A stretch of 64,000 nt of DNA from Ancistrus triradiatus. Taxonomy: Eukaryota; Chordata; Actinopteri; Siluriformes; Loricariidae. The position numbers were made by a program, and so were the translations under genes. The notes beneath the pieces are model-generated. The model searched no databases. It was not told the origin of the DNA and was given only the letters and a program-made list of their open reading frames with translations. The DNA lies in NCBI GenBank assembly GCA_025084515.1, contig JAJAGP010000863.1:88501-152500 (forward strand), written 5' to 3'. This document shows positions 1-11,341 of the stretch, in pieces. Numbering within the stretch: position 1 is the stretch's first letter; every line of letters begins with the position of its first letter.

Positions 1-1037
1 AAAACAATATACTATTTCTAAACCTTTTGCATAAGTATTTTTTTGTTATTAAATAGTGGAGTGGAATACAATAAAAATGCAGTGTCATTGTTTCAAAGAG
101 TTGATGATAACTACTCTTTGGGTTAAATATCATGGTATACTGCATTACTAAATATTGCCATGTGTAGATATGAGTGATTTATCATTATTTATTTTTAAAA
201 AATGTATTCTGTATAATGTATTCTGTATATATTGGTTCCTCATGTTTGAAAATGTTTTATCCTGTTTTAGATTCTGTATTTGTATGACTTTTGCAGATGA
301 TTCATGTATATTATGTATATTATTATATTAGTATATTATGTACTTTTATACTTCTATTTGAGTGAAATATATAAGCCATACTTCAACATTTACTTGAGTA
401 TTTTTAAGAGATTAGTAGTACTTTTACTAAAGTAAAGAACCTGCATACTTCTTCCACCTCTGTTTGCAGCACATGTAACTGATTGATAGAACTGCTCATT
501 ATTTCCAGGAAAATTCACTTTAATCAGTGTTAAGTGGGAAGACAATAGAGATATCCCAACATCCAGTCCAATTAAATAGTGCAGATTTGGAAATGCCTCT
601 GACTGAGGTTTATATGCATGCTAGAAGAGTTCTGTCAAATGGTCGAAAAAACGTTTCTTTCAACATGAAAGAAAATCATCAGATATGTAAAATTACATTG
701 GCCTGGGTGAAAACAGTAGCTAATTCTGCCTGTAATTTTCTCAAGGATGGCAGATCCAGACAGAAATAAAATCCTTGGTAGATTGGTCATGCACACGGCA
801 GAGAATGTCAAAAGAACAAGGGGGCGATCCAGAAACAAGACTTTGGCCTCAATTTTTAAGAAGCTTGACCTAAATTCCAACAGTAACCAAATGTGGGCTG
901 CCTGTAGGATTTGTCATGGCTACGAAATATTACAAAGCCTACTGAGGAATGCATTATTGTATCAGTATTGCATTATTACACAAGTGTGAGCAGTAACACA
1001 GCAGGGCAAACTATTACAGCATGGTTTGACAACATGG

Positions 1038-1060
1038 CACACACACACACACACACACAC
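1038..1060. repeat. (AC)n microsatellite
   Basis: An uninterrupted run of AC dinucleotides of about 11 units. Confidence 0.95.
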
Positions 1061-1505
1061 ATGCATGAACACACACAAACACAATGAGAAGACAGTTCTA
1101 CTGGGAATGAATCTGCTGTTGTGTAGGGATAATTTGCATATGTTGGCGAGAAACAGACAATAATGGGAATTAGATATAGGAAACAGAACAGACTCCTGTA
1201 CGAGACAGAGAACGAGAGAGAAAGTCTCGCTGGCTCATGGCTGTTCAACCTTAGTGGCTCTAATGGCAGCAGGCCCAATCCTGAAAGAGAGTTCCTGTAA
1301 CATTAGTGGTTACTGAGGACACACATATCTATAAGAGTTACAAAGGAAAGGAAACACACCAAATCAGCAGAGCTCATACACTCTCACACACATGAATGCA
1401 TGCATAAACCAAAACACACACAAAGTGATAAATGCACACAGATGAATGCTCTGAGGAGAGTCTCTGGTCAACTCAGGTGTTCAACTGTAAAAGACAAATA
1501 TTAAC

Positions 1506-1617
1506 ACCTGCAATAAACCTATGTGGACACAGGGAGAACATGCAAACTCCACACAGACAGAGTCCGGGGATCTCTGTGAGGTGACTGTGCTAACCACATG
1601 TGCCACTGTGCTGCCCC
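1506..1617 (-). repeat. SINE-like fragment with tRNA-type head
   Basis: On the minus strand this matches the head of a very common teleost repeat: a tRNA-like A-box region, then a stretch equivalent to 'GTGTGGAGTTTGCATG' and 'TCTCCCTGTGTCC'. The L2-like tail is missing. It is the same family as the full copy at 9231-9585. Confidence 0.6.
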
Positions 1618-2535
1618 CTATCTGGCGAGACCCATGGGCTTGAAACTGTCTAGTGTTGGTCCTTATGTTTTCCGGTTTGATTCTGATCTGTCTGTTGTTT
1701 TATTATGAATACACCCTTACCCTGTTTTAACTTCTGTACATGTTTTTTCCCTACCCATATCCTGTGTTTCATTTTCTTTTTTTAATTATCCTTAAAAAGC
1801 ATGATTTGATTGTCCAATTGTGCCATGTAGCCTACTTTACATTCACAACGATTTATTTTACCCAAATGATCACTTTCCTTTTGGGCCACAGGTTTGTCAT
1901 GTCAGCAGTAGAGAGTACTGTATGTAGGACCAGCAATAAGTGAGAGAATGTCAGTGTGTTAGTACGTTAAGCCACGTTAAGCTTTGTTCACATTAAGCAT
2001 TTTAGAACCTACTTTACAACAGATCAACTTTTCCAAACATATTGCATTTAGCCTTTTTGTTCTCTCTCAAAGTGGAGTAAAACTTTTGAGCATCCTTCTG
2101 CTAATGCTCCAGCAGAGCATATCAAACCAAAACTATGTGATGATTACATGATGCACTGCTCCTGGCAGATAGGTGCTTGCTTACAGACATATTTTAGCAC
2201 TATATTTGAAGCATAAGCTGCGTTAGTAGGAAACAATAAGTGGAATTGGAATTCTATTTTTTAACGATTACCTTTTTGGTTTCCAACCTTAACAATTTTT
2301 TGGTTTCCAACCTTACATGCTTCACAAAACATTATTGCTGTAATGAAACACAATACACTATGCTGATCTCCAGTGTCCTACTTCACACTACAGCAACAGA
2401 CCTGTCCTCAGACAGATTTGTGATACTGGCAGGAACTACTGTATGATATCATCACTAGCATAGAGATCTTGCACTAATTCCAGTTTATTGTTTAAGTCAG
2501 AATTATTTACAATGATTATGGGACAGAAATACACC

Positions 2536-2745
2536 CTAGGCAGGATGCCAGTCCATTGCAGTGCATCACACACTCACTTATTCACACTCACTTAAGCATA
2601 GGGACAATTAAGAGTCACTAACCCACAAAGTGATATGTTATTAGAAGCTGGAAAGACACCAGCGTGACTGGAAGAAACCCGCATGGATACGGGAAGAATA
2701 TTCCACTTCACATTAGCAGATGCTCAGGATTGAATCCAGGTCCTG
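2536..2745 (-). repeat. SINE-like repeat, diverged, minus strand
   Basis: Read in reverse, this follows the same order as the 9231-9585 copy: a tRNA-like head near 2745, the GCATG/TTCTTCC block, 'CACTTTGTGGGTTAGTGA', and the 'CACTGCAATGGACTGGCATC' region near the tail. It is heavily mutated, and the microsatellite tail is not preserved. Confidence 0.6.
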
Positions 2746-3130
2746 TAATGCCATCTTATTTCCAGTCAAAATAGCCACACATCTGTCATGTACTATGTCT
2801 GTGTTTCTCCTTCTTCAAGCCTTTTCCCTTCCTTTTTCCCTTAGCTTATTCTCTGCCTTTCACTTAAGCTCAGTGCGTCTTCCAGTTCTTAAAATGGCTA
2901 TGGGAGCAGCAGGCCAGAGATGTGTGGCTTTGTTTTTATTCAGAGAACACCAAAAGCATGCACATACACACAAACTCGGCTCGGTGCAGTTCTGGATCAC
3001 ACAGCGCCAATTAGACAGTGAGCGACTGGAATTAGGTCTCTGTCTCTGTATCCACCCAAGACTGAACAAAAGATCAAAAGTGTGCCTTGTCATGTCAACA
3101 CAAAACAGTAAACACAGTACTATACACACC

Positions 3131-3157
3131 CATACACACACACACACACACACACAA
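3131..3157. repeat. (AC)n microsatellite
   Basis: A run of AC units following 'cccat'. It explains the Thr/His-rich end of the overlapping open frame. Confidence 0.9.
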
Positions 3158-3498
3158 AGTATATAGTGTTGTTTGTGTTTATTGAAAAGTTAGGGCTCAG
3201 TGGGTAAAACCCTTTACACCTGAGAAAGAACTGAAAAGTTAGTTTTTCATAGTGGATGTTAATATGCATTTCAATACACATTTTCTTTTAGGCACCTTAA
3301 CTTCATATTTGAACACTTAATATTTATTATTTTATATATTCTTTTAGCACATTTATACCTTTATACTTTTATATATGTCTTTATATTTTTATTCGATGTC
3401 AGTGAGTGCTACTTAGTGTATGTGACTGTGTACAAGTTTGTTTCTCATGAGCTGCACAGCAAATTTTGTTGTGTTTAACATACAAGATACATATCAAT

Positions 3499-3527
3499 AA
3501 TTCATTCATTCATTCATTCATTCATTA
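3499..3527. repeat. (ATTC)n microsatellite
   Basis: About seven tandem ATTC units. Such tails often mark the 3' ends of L2-type or SINE insertions in fish, but no body is recognisable next to it. Confidence 0.9.
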
Positions 3528-4303
3528 AGCATACAGTATCTCATATTCGTATGTTGCTGCCATCTGATTCTGGATTCTGACAAGGTATTTGTATTAGGTC
3601 TCATCCACGTAAATTATCACAACAGTTTTCCTGGGACAGTGATCTAGTTACATTCACCTGCCAGCTGTAGGTTTAAATCCCATGGCAGAGCAAGGAATAG
3701 TCAGAAAACCACTGTTGAGCCATTGAGTAAGTGCCATAAATTTGTATTCTATTCTGTAACAGTAATCACATTAGCAAAAAGCATACAACAAATGAAGTGT
3801 AGGAAATAATACTGAGGTTTAATGCTTATAGAGACGATAGTTTATAGAATTTAGATATTAATATACCATAATATCATGGCATGAAATTATATTTATCATT
3901 TCCATCAGTGACTTTAAATTCAGGGGTGTTTTAAGCAATACTTTTGTAATTGCAATACTGACTCAAACTTCCCTCCTCACCTCAGACATAGTCAATCAGC
4001 CAAAACATGTTTCGTGTCTAATATTTGCTTTATTAATTTTGCACTACAGACCTGAGGCTAATGTAGATGACAACTAAAAGAACCTAAAAAGTCTCCAGTT
4101 GGACATTGTGCAAAGTTCATACCCAAGTCATCATACACTTGACTCATCAAGACATCATTTGGCTCAGTAATGCAATCTGGGCATAAAGAGTCTCGTACGT
4201 ACTATAGAAACATAAAGTTTGTAATTAAAAAAGTATGAGAAAGCACATTCAACCTGGTCTTAAAAATACAAAATATACTCACCAATCACCTTTTCAGACA
4301 TAC

Positions 4304-4793
4304 CTCCCTGTTTCTACACTCATTGTCCATATTATCAGTTCCATTTACCATACAGATGCACTTCTACAATTACAGATTGTACTGTCTATACTTTGTTAGT
4401 CTCCTTTCTGCTATTCTCTAATGCTCAGGACACATTATCAGGATCAGGTACTATATAGATGATGGATAATGCTCAGCAGTGCATTGTTAGTGAGTGTTGT
4501 GCTGGTGAGAGTGGATCAGACACAGCATTGCTGCTGAAGTTTTAAAACACCTCAATGTCACTTCTGGACTGAAAATAGTCCAACAGCCAAAAATATCCAG
4601 CCACCAGCTTCCTGTAGGCAGCATACTCTGAGCACTGATGAAGAAGTAGTGGATGATTAACACAAACTGCAACAACAGATGAGCTACTGTCTCTGACTTT
4701 ACATCTACACGGTGGAGCAATATGGTAGATGTGTCTAATAGGGCTCACATTGTAACTGATAAAATGGACAAAGAGTGTAGAAACAAGGACACA
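4304..4793. mobile_element. Palindromic non-autonomous DNA transposon
   Basis: The left end 'TGTTTCTACACTCATTGTCC' (after CTCCC) is the inverted counterpart of the right end 'GGACAAAGAGTGTAGAAACA', giving terminal inverted repeats of roughly 35 bp. The interior has 'AGTGGATCAGACACAGCA' and 'CCAAAAATATCCAGCC', hallmarks of a family very abundant in ostariophysan fish. There is no transposase. I recognise the family but cannot give its superfamily with certainty, and no clean target duplication is visible. Confidence 0.7.
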
Positions 4794-5924
4794 AGGAAAC
4801 AAGACCGCAACATAACAAAATGTGAAAGAGGGACTTTCTAAATACATGTACGTATATGGTTGTGTTAGCAAGAATGCATTTTGGGATGCAAAAAAGTCTA
4901 AAATGGGTAGAATTTTAATGCAGCACAAACATATTCATATAAAGGAGGCATTGTAGAGTAACAACAATAATGTCCTATAACTAACCTGACCCAAATCTGA
5001 GTTTACTGAACAGATCAAGATGGTTTACAGGAGGTGAGTGATGACATTTATTCTTAGCAGACGCCCTAGGGCAATGGGACTTAAAATCTATACAGTCTTG
5101 CAAAGTATAACTCAAGCAACTATGCTGATAATTCTGCCATGCACAAAGACATGAGGCTATTTCTTTCTTACTTAGCCTCATAGATCCAAGGCTAGAAAGA
5201 CTGCAAAGGCAAATATACACGCAGTGAATTAACTGTGGAACATTCAGCATTAATATGGGAAGACTAACAGCACACATACCGCACTGCTGTTCAAAGTCAT
5301 ACAGACTCACATACATGGAGACCAAGGAAACAGCAGAAGCACTAAAAACACAGCCTGGGAACCATGTCCCTATCGCACATATTTACATTCCTTTTTTCCT
5401 ATTGCTTCCAGCTCTTTAGGGAGTCGGATGTGAAAAGGCCAAATGAGTGTCTAATGTCAACAGAGCTCTGCTGGACACTCAAGTTCACTGAAGTTAAAGC
5501 ACTCACACAGCAATATCATAGTGCATTATTTCTAGTATTTGTGCATTCTTTTTTTGCAACTTTAAATCACTATGTACACACAACAGCTGCAACATTACCA
5601 AACGCCAGGAAAAAGCTGTATCTGCATTTCAAACTCTTCAAAGACAATATCCATTTCCTGGTCAATACTGAAGTCTCATGCATTCAAACTTCTGCAACTC
5701 CATGTTCAGCTTAACGCTTTTTCCTCATTCATGTTGATACTGCGCAGAGAAGCTCCTTCAATAATCACATTACACAGGACTGAGGGTTGCCATTTCGTCA
5801 AGCAGATTTAGTCAGAGGTATTGATTGCCTTTATTAAACTGGATATCATTAGTACTGAATTGAATGACAAAGTCCTCTGGACAGAACTCTAAGACTATAC
5901 GTGACACCAAGACCATATGATATG
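4794..5924. other. non-coding stretch, nothing recognised
   Basis: Open frames of 114-116 residues occur on both strands. They lack ATG-supported starts, domain motifs or splice context, so I see no gene. Confidence 0.5.
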
Positions 5925-6729
5925 CAGTGGTACCTCGATTCTTGACCACCTCGAAACGTATCAAATTCGGTTCTCACCACATTATGAGGTGGAATATTTG
6001 TCTCAGTTCTCATTGTTTGCTCGGTACTCGGTGCACTTGCTTTAACTTCTATGAGTCAAGTCACGCGACTCGTTTCAGCAGACACATTGGATCACGATTC
6101 AGTAGACAGTAATTCAGATTAAGATCTCTGCAGTTTCTTGTGTTTTTATGTATTTTTACATCTACAGTACAGCATTTTAGTGCAATAATTCCCCATGGGT
6201 TCTAAAAATGTTAGGGGTAACACCCAACCAAAAGAAATATAGAAAGAACTGATGCGCAGTATGATACCCTTATTTGTTGGGTTTTCAGGCTGCAGCTAAC
6301 TGAGCAGCAGCACTGAGTTCACCAATAGAGTAAGTGTTTTACTTTTCACTTTCAATCCATTACTCACTAAATTACATGAGATCTGTCAACACTTTGTTAT
6401 AAAATAAACTTTTTTAAACATTGACTTACTCATCATTGCTTATCATAGGCTCCACTATGATACAGTATAGTCCATGATACATTCAACTTATGATGGATTT
6501 GTCTGAACATATCCCCATCATAAAACAGGAAGCACCTGTACCATACAACTCCATTAATGCATATAATGCTTATGCAGTGTGGATTTTATGGGGGTCTGGA
6601 ATGGATTAATAAAATTTTTATTGAATTTTTTTATTATTCCTTATGGGAAAAATTTGCTCAGTACTCGTCATTTTTGGTACTCAATGTGTCTTCTGGAATG
6701 AATTAATGATGAGAACCGAGGTACCCCTG
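5925..6729. mobile_element. Non-autonomous TIR transposon
   Basis: Inverted ends 'CAGTGGTACCTCGATTCT' (5925) and 'AACCGAGGTACCCCTG' (to 6729) flank about 800 bp with no transposase. Next to the right end lies the family's usual sub-terminal block 'TGGGAAAAATTTGCTCAGTA'. The interior at about 6463-6542 looks like a second, independent repeat ('ATGATGGATTTGTCTGAACA'). The right flank starts with TA, but the left flank is TG, so the TA duplication is not clean. Confidence 0.6.
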
Positions 6730-6830
6730 TACAACAAATGCAGACTATTGCAAGACACACATTTATGTTTGTGTCGTATTATGTCAGAGTTAAAACTATA
6801 TACAATATACTATATACAATATACTATATG

Positions 6831-7053
6831 CACTGATCAGTCATAACACTCAGCGACCAAGTCTCTGACCAGTTGAAGCATCTACTCAAAAAGATCTCAC
6901 AAGTAGTCCTGTGGTATCTGGCACCAAGATGCTAACAGCAGATCCTTTAAATTCTGAAAGTTGCAAGGTGGGGCCTCCATAAAGCAGATTTGTTTGTCTC
7001 ACATCCCACAGATGCTTGATCAGATTGAGATTTGGGATACTTAAAGGCTAAGT
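6831..7053 (-). mobile_element. 3' end of a Tc1-like transposon
   Basis: The sequence begins with the terminal repeat 'CACTGATCAGTCATAACA' and continues, in reverse, through the C-terminal transposase coding region. 'GAGGCCCCACCTTGCAACTT' and 'AAAGGATCTGCTGTTAGCAT' are readable. The N-terminal two thirds and the other terminus are gone. The same family, 5' end only, is seen at 29339-29866. Confidence 0.65.
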
Positions 7054-7741
7054 ACAGTAAAATGTGTGTTAATTGTTCTGTGGTGGCAGTATTTAATAAT
7101 GATGACCTGATATGGTTGGTAAAAAATGAGTGCAACGTTCCAGCATTTTGGTGCTGGAACGGCACCATTTTTGCCTCCCCAGGTCCAGCTCTTTAAGTAT
7201 TAGAAAAATGTAGAGCGGTTCCAGATTTGAAACAATGGAAAACACAAGTAGTTGAAGCTACACACCAGTCAGGAGCAGGGACACAAAATACAGAACAGAT
7301 ACAAGACACACAACGAAAAACACAAGCTGCAATGTTTAACCATGTAGAAACATTTCATCTGTACCACACAAAACATCTGCAAAGGCAACACTGCTGCAAA
7401 TCTGAGGTATTCACCTAATGGAAACTCTAGCACTACAATGCAGAACAGATGCAGACCTGTGTACAAGAATCTGCTCAACTCCAAGCACAAGGTACTCAAC
7501 TATGTGTCAAGTGCCATGTGATATGTGGTGCAAAAATGAGTCTCACCTGTGACATGACTGAATTTAGACATCCTTTCCTTTACTGTCCTAAAGACTGCGA
7601 GTGCTGACTTCAACACACACCCAAGCACACAAGCTGAGCATAAACTATGCATATCCTCTCTCTGTCCAGCACACATACCACATGGAGGCAACTAGACCAG
7701 CCCCAAAGCCATGAGATAGAGGAAGAAAAGAGCAAGACAGA

Positions 7742-7753
7742 AAGAGAGAGAGC

Positions 7754-7789
<36 letters not shown>

Positions 7790-7790
7790 A
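7742..7790. repeat. (GA)n microsatellite
   Basis: A purine-only GA tract, slightly interrupted at its left end. Its complement creates the Ser/Leu-rich open frame on the minus strand. Confidence 0.9.
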
Positions 7791-7904
7791 TAAGCTGAAC
7801 TGTGAGTGAAAGAGAGTGAGGTTAAGCAAGAAAAAAATAAATTGGAGAAAGAGATGGAAGCATAAAGAAGAGAGAATGCCGGCTGAAAAACAGTGATGAT
7901 AATC

Positions 7905-8085
7905 ATGATGATGTGGTGGTTAGTGCTGTCACCTAACAGCTACAAAGATTCCCAGTTCAAATCCAGCCTAAAACTCTGTAGGTATAGAGTTTGCATGTTC
8001 TTCCCATGTCTGCATGGGTTTTGCTCCAGGTTCCTCACATATTGCAAAGGCATGAGTTAAAGTTCAATTTGGTGTCACTAAAATG
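7905..8085 (+). repeat. SINE-like 5' portion
   Basis: A tRNA-like head ('GTGGTGGTTAGTGCTGTCAC', B-box-like 'CAGTTCAAATCC') is followed by 'GAGTTTGCATGTTCTTCCCA'. The copy runs into a GT microsatellite instead of the usual L2-like tail. It is the same family as 9231-9585, diverged. Confidence 0.65.
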
Positions 8086-8098
8086 AGTGTGTGTGTGT

Positions 8099-8143
<45 letters not shown>
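8085..8143. repeat. (GT)n microsatellite
   Basis: A nearly perfect GT tract, with one GTAT interruption, abutting the truncated SINE-like repeat. Confidence 0.95.
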
Positions 8144-8154
8144 TTCAAAAGGTG

Positions 8155-8217
8155 AATTTCTTATAAGCCTTTTTACTCATCTTTACCAGGCACGCCAATA
8201 ATTGTGAAGATGACTGC
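8155..8217. mobile_element. Solo Tc1-type terminus
   Basis: 'CTTTTTACTCATCTTTACCA' followed by 'GCCAATAATTGTGAAG' matches the terminus at 13230-13282 of the outer element at 10394-13282. Nothing else of the element is present. Confidence 0.55.
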
Positions 8218-9230
8218 ATTTAAGCAAACTTCAACTGAATGCAGATGATTGTGATAAACCCACATTTGCTATGTATTCATATTCCTAATTGTCCACTATC
8301 ATAGAGAACGACTTGTCATAAACAAAGTTTACTATCAGTGATCATAATCACATGACCACTGTAAGATTATAACTCAATTTTTTCCTACAAGGGCTTTGAA
8401 CTATGAACTAATTCTAAACATGTTTCACTGTGATACAAGGTAAAGTAATGTTAACCCCAGTACCAGATCACAAATACTGCTTTGCCATAGTAATCCCACT
8501 TATCCTGGTCAGGATCGATTAGGGGTCCAGAGCCAATTCCCAGAATACAGAGGACCCACTGCAATTAACTGAACATTGTGAGAGTCCTTTGTAGGGTTGC
8601 AGTGCTCTAGCAGTGTCACGCAACGTTTGCCAAAGCCCAGCCTACCCTACCTCAGACACAGCCAACTGAACATTTAGAATGCTTGGCCATGCCGGAATTC
8701 ACCGCCAGGTGGTGGGCTAGCAAATTGTCACAGCACCAGAGAGATCATCACTATTAGATTACACACTATTACACATTACCTTGCACTATTTCCAGTCATT
8801 TGTTTTATCTATATAAATATATGTATCTTTCATATACTTGCAGTACCAAAACTGACGATGCATTCTAAATGATGCAGTGGACTCACAAAACAATCGTGAG
8901 GCAGTCACAGGATGAAAGCATATTCAATCTCCAATTTCCCCTTCTACAGTACAACATGTAAACATTGGGTTCAAAGTCATGTATCCCTTGAGAGTGTTTT
9001 CAAAAAGATGTGGTTCTGGTGGTTTGAAGTGCTGTTTCAGTATAGACAGAAGAGAAAAACGTTTTATTCATTCATTATCTTCAGTAACTTCTTTGTCTTG
9101 GTGAGGGTTGTGGTGGCTACTGAGTCTATCCTGGTAATCAACGGGTGCCGGGTGGTAGAAATATACCCTGCACAGGATGGCAGTCCAAAGCAGAAAAAGC
9201 AGATACATTTTAATTATATCTGTATTAGTG

Positions 9231-9585
9231 CGAGGCATCACGGTGACTCGGTTGGTGTTACTGTAGCCTCACAGCGAGAAGGTCCTGGGTTCAGGATCTC
9301 CAGGTAGAACGGTCTGGATCCCTTCTCTGTTGAGTCTGCATGTCCTCTCCATGTACGCGTGGTTTTACTCCCCGATTACTCAGATCTACACCCACAGTCC
9401 AAAGACATGCGTGTTAGTTTAATTGGTGGCTCTAAAGTGGCCCAAGTGTATGAGTGTGAATGTGCCCTGTGATGGATTGGCGCCCTGTCTAGGGTGCCCT
9501 ATGCCGCCGATGAAGCACCGGCTCTCCCGCGACCCTGTCCAGGATCAAGCGGATAAGAAAGTGAATGAATGAATGAATGAATGAA
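9231..9585 (+). mobile_element. tRNA-derived SINE with L2-like tail, TSD intact
   Basis: A full-length copy with tRNA-like head, B-box-like 'GGGTTCAGGATC', the body block 'CCACAGTCCAAAGACATG', the L2-type 3' part 'CCCTGTGATGGATTGGCG', 'GCGACCCTGTCCAGGAT', and an AATG-type microsatellite tail. It is bounded by a perfect 10-bp direct repeat TGTATTAGTG (9221-9230 and 9586-9595), which is the target-site duplication expected of LINE-driven retroposition. Confidence 0.85.
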
Positions 9586-9588
9586 TGT

Positions 9589-10391
9589 ATTAGTGTGGAC
9601 AAAGCCTCACTAGAAAAGAGGGTATGTAAAGTAAGTTATTGTCTGCGTAAAATGTTTCAGCTTCTAAATGCTTTATAAGCCAACCTTCTATTTCCTGAGT
9701 CTATTCAGAAGACTGACTTGTCTTCACCATGGTTTCTGAGGTAGGTAAATGCTGTTTGCTGAACTACTTGCATATGTCACATTTAGTCAATCTGGTGTGT
9801 CATTGACTCAATAATTGATCAGCAGTAGAAGCATCATACACTATCAGTATTCTTAAGGATGGTACACTCCAGTAGTAGATCAGTGTGACAGCTTTTATAA
9901 AATAAATACATTTTTCTTAGTACCTTAATGAATGATCTCAAAGACATAAAGATTAACAAGCAATGAAGAGATCTGATGATTCCTGATCTTATATCTATGT
10001 TAGTTCTGAGTCATCCAGGTACTGAGAAGCATCTGATTTTTGTTTATAATGCTAGTTTATCATTTATTCAGATCTACTGAAAGTTGGATGTTCTCTTTAT
10101 AGATTGTACACTGGAACACAAAAGTGCGGGTCTAACAACATGTTCAAAACTCTCCAGTCCATTCCACCATCACAATTACTGGAAAACTCTGGAACAGTTT
10201 AAAGAAATTTACACTGAAGAAATAACAAAAATCCAATCTTAATAGGCTTAATTCCACCCTAATAGTCTGAATCCGATCTTCATAATAGTATGAGGACAAA
10301 CGGACTGCTTACATTTGACACAAAACTGCTTATAGGTAACAAACAATAAGCTAGAACTGTCAAAATTATTACTTTACTACTTACGCACAAC
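9589..10391. other. non-coding stretch, nothing recognised
   Basis: AT-rich sequence with no long frame, repeat match or splice-like exon that I can support. Confidence 0.5.
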
Positions 10392-10589
10392 TACAGTCCC
10401 ATCAACAATTATTGGAACCCCTGGTAAAAATGTTAAAACAGCTTTGGTGAATTAGCTTAATCTCACACTGAATCAAGAAATTATTATAATTATTACTATT
10501 TTTTTCTCAAAACCACAATAGCCCCAATTATTTACGCCTACATTTAACACTTTATACAACCTCCCTTTGCCACTAAACCAGCACTCAGT

Positions 10590-11330
10590 CTTCTCCTGTA
10601 GTATCTTATATGGTTGAAGCATATGCTCCATTGAATTTGAGACCATTCCACTTTACATAATCTCTCCATATTATCCAAGGTCCTCTCTTGTGCACTGTCC
10701 TCTTTAACTTGCCCCACAGCTTTTCTGAGTTTAGATCAGGGAACATAGATGAACATAGCAGTAGCTTGATTTTGTGTTTAGCAAACCAGTTTTGTGTTGA
10801 TCATTTCATTCATTGTCCTGATGGAATATCCAATGACAATCCATTTTAGTTTCCTGGCAGAGATAGTCAAATTTTGATTTAAAACTTCCTGGTATTTCAT
10901 ACAGTCTATGATGCCAGGTATCCTAATGAGGTCCCCAGGGACTTCGGACTATAAACATCCCCACAACACCATAGACCCTCCACCATATTTAATAGTGGGC
11001 ACCAGGTTCTTTTCAATGTCATCATCCTTTTTATGCCAAACCCAGTTTGAGTGTTTGTGCCAAAATGACTAATTTTTGTTTCATCTGACCATACAACATG
11101 GTTCCAGTCAAATAACAGCAGCATTTAGCAATTCCAGAATGTTAACAATTGTGGTTAAATAACAGGAAAGGCTTTTTCCCTTTCAAACAATCTCGCATGG
11201 AGGTGACATCTGATGGTAGTTTAGGAAACTTGATGAACCCAAGATGCTACTTTTTCTGTATTTTTTCTCAAACAGTGATCCAGTGATACTTTTTTCGGTA
11301 ACTCTCCAACACTGATCCTGTAACTCTCCA
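10590..11330 (-). pseudogene. Tc1-like transposase remnant (outer element)
   Basis: Tc1/mariner transposases cut and paste their element using a DDE/D catalytic core. On the minus strand the frame at 11124-10906 reads 'NHVVWSDETKISHFGTNTQ', containing the first catalytic Asp (SDET). Downstream, in shifted frames, the remains of the 'HQDN' region (about 10800-10815, second Asp) and a 'SPDLN' equivalent near 10740 can be followed. Frameshifts and stops are many, and the N-terminal helix-turn-helix is unreadable. The inner Tc1 insertion at 11342 separates this coding part from the element's 5' terminus. Confidence 0.7.
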
Positions 11331-11341
11331 ACAGTGATATA

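Larger units (their letters stand above)
1..2535. other. AT-rich non-coding stretch
   Basis: I see no supportable gene here. Open frames are short, start at GTG or TTG as often as at ATG, and match no family I know. The contents I can name are a CA microsatellite (1038-1060) and a SINE-like fragment (1506-1617), listed separately. Confidence 0.6.
2746..4303. other. non-coding stretch with simple repeats
   Basis: No gene is recognised. The reading frame at 2720-3166 ends in a CA microsatellite and has no family resemblance. The stretch contains (AC)n at 3131-3157, (ATTC)n at 3499-3527 and a weak SINE trace at 3640-3760 (B-box-like 'GTTTAAATCCC'). Confidence 0.55.
7054..9220. other. non-coding stretch with microsatellites
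   Basis: No gene is seen. The contents are a GA tract (7742-7790), a SINE head (7905-8085), a GT tract (8085-8143), a solo Tc1 terminus (8155-8217) and a faint reverse L2-type tail at about 8505-8590. Confidence 0.5.
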
